Assembly: GCA_043744175.1 (NCBI GenBank)
Contig: JAYTVD010000018.1
Span: 1-33,960 of the forward strand
Length of the DNA: 33,960 nt
DNA from: JANMEX01 sp043744175
GTDB lineage: Bacteria; Pseudomonadota; Alphaproteobacteria; Rhizobiales; Rhizobiaceae
Direction: 5' to 3'
The notes below the pieces were generated by a model. The model was not told the origin of the DNA and ran no database searches. It saw nothing but the letters and a program-made list of their open reading frames with translations. The position numbers and the translations under genes are program-made. Below, piece by piece: positions 33,471-33,960 of this stretch; within the stretch, counting starts at the first letter, position 1; each line of letters begins with the position of its first letter.

Positions 33471-33960
33471 CCACTGTTCACTCCACCTCACCCCGTTTCA
33501 AAGCCAACTCCGTCGAGGCACTTGCTGACATCAACTTACAAAAAGCCATGGGTCATGTGCGCAATGGCTTCATCGACAAGCGTGCCGCCGCCGTGACGGC
33601 CCTGCCCGAATTTGAAGCGCTGCGCGACAATGCCAAGGCCATTAAAGACCATACGCTGGCGCATCTGGACCTCTATCTCGAAGCCTATGTCGCCAAGGTG
33701 GAGGCCAGCGGCGGGCATGTGCATTTTGCTGAGACCGCGCAAGATGCGCGCGATATTATCCTCAACTTATGCCGCGATGCGAACGCCAAAACCGTGACCA
33801 AGGGCAAGAGCATGGTCTCGGAAGAGATTGAGCTGAACGAGCATTTTGAGGCCAATGGTATTGTGCCTGTCGAGACCGATCTTGGTGAATATATCATCCA
33901 GCTGCGCGGTGAAAAACCGAGCCATATCATCGCGCCTGCCGTGCATGTGACAAAGGATCA
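33467..33960 (+). CDS. lutB: L-lactate utilization protein LutB, cut by the window edge
   Basis: The first 164 residues of a LutB/YkgF-type iron-sulfur protein. The ATG at 33467 forms an ATGA overlap with the lutA stop. The visible part begins MTTVHSTSPRFKANSVEAL and has the LUD-domain features ALRDNAKAIKDHTLAHLDLYLE, GGHVHFAETAQDARDIIL, and VTKGKSMVSEEIELNEH, followed by DLGEYIIQL. The 4Fe-4S motifs expected further on are beyond the edge. It belongs to the regulator-lutA-lutB transcript, in which a lutC gene may follow. Confidence 0.9.
   Translation, partial: MTTVHSTSPRFKANSVEALADINLQKAMGHVRNGFIDKRAAAVTALPEFEALRDNAKAIKDHTLAHLDLYLEAYVAKVEASGGHVHFAETAQDARDIILNLCRDANAKTVTKGKSMVSEEIELNEHFEANGIVPVETDLGEYIIQLRGEKPSHIIAPAVHVTKD

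Noticed and set aside
1..33960. CRISPR arrays, tRNA or rRNA genes, phage or transposase genes
   Set aside because: I saw no regularly spaced direct repeats, no cloverleaf with a standard T-loop, and no transposase, integrase or structural phage protein among the reading frames.

Overview
The window reads as chromosomal DNA of an alphaproteobacterium, most likely of the order Hyphomicrobiales (Rhizobiales). The reasons are an Irr-type Fur regulator divergent from a fabA-fabB-fabI cluster, a short HisG paired with a HisZ subunit and linked to hisS, a DUF3422 membrane protein, a gyaR-type dehydrogenase next to an SH3-domain protein, and a palindromic repeat of the kind scattered through rhizobial and Brucella-like genomes. 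Base composition is mostly in the low-to-mid fifties of percent GC. Most genes are ordinary housekeeping genes. I see no tRNA, rRNA, CRISPR array, phage, insertion sequence or multi-gene defence island.

Layout. 1-197: non-coding DNA that may hold the end of a structured RNA. 198-1923: glyoxylate/hydroxypyruvate reductase (-) and a secreted SH3 protein (+). 1935-5188: irr (-) diverging from fabA, fabB and fabI (+), a unit for unsaturated fatty acid synthesis. 5313-8485: two tandem paralogous membrane GGDEF-EAL proteins with degenerate GGDEF and intact EAL motifs. 8492-9712: an MFS transporter (-). 9948-11015: an AT-rich orphan gene with HNH-like spacing of His/Asn residues. 11022-14783: an rsmC-like methyltransferase, pnp and rpsO (all -), with clear terminators and a structured pnp leader. 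14917-16828: nhaA and a HAD hydrolase (-). 16943-17794: a small secreted cystatin (stefin)-like protein facing a secreted tandem-SH3b protein. 17972-18367: a DoxX protein. 18413-21970: hisS-hisZ-hisG (-), with a 155-bp repeat between hisS and hisZ. 22076-22935: two small Met/His-rich exported proteins, the second of the DUF305 family. 23014-25555: an EamA transporter, tag (-) and an L,D-transpeptidase (+). 25636-30307: glcF, glcE, glcD and a HAD phosphatase, all on the minus strand and read HAD-glcD-glcE-glcF. 30386-31684: DUF3422 (-). 31891 to the right edge: a FadR/GntR-family regulator, lutA and the first part of lutB, overlapping like an operon.

How the genes fit together. Both ends of the window deal with 2-hydroxy acids. 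GlcDEF oxidises glycolate to glyoxylate, GyaR at the far left can reduce glyoxylate or hydroxypyruvate, and the right-edge operon looks like L-lactate oxidation under its own GntR-family regulator. The Irr-fab block pairs an iron/haem regulator with fatty acid synthesis. The most unusual single items are the bacterial stefin-like protein, the orphan HNH-like gene, the palindromic element inside the his operon, and a low-GC segment inside hisS. I did not find a convincing new multi-gene system.
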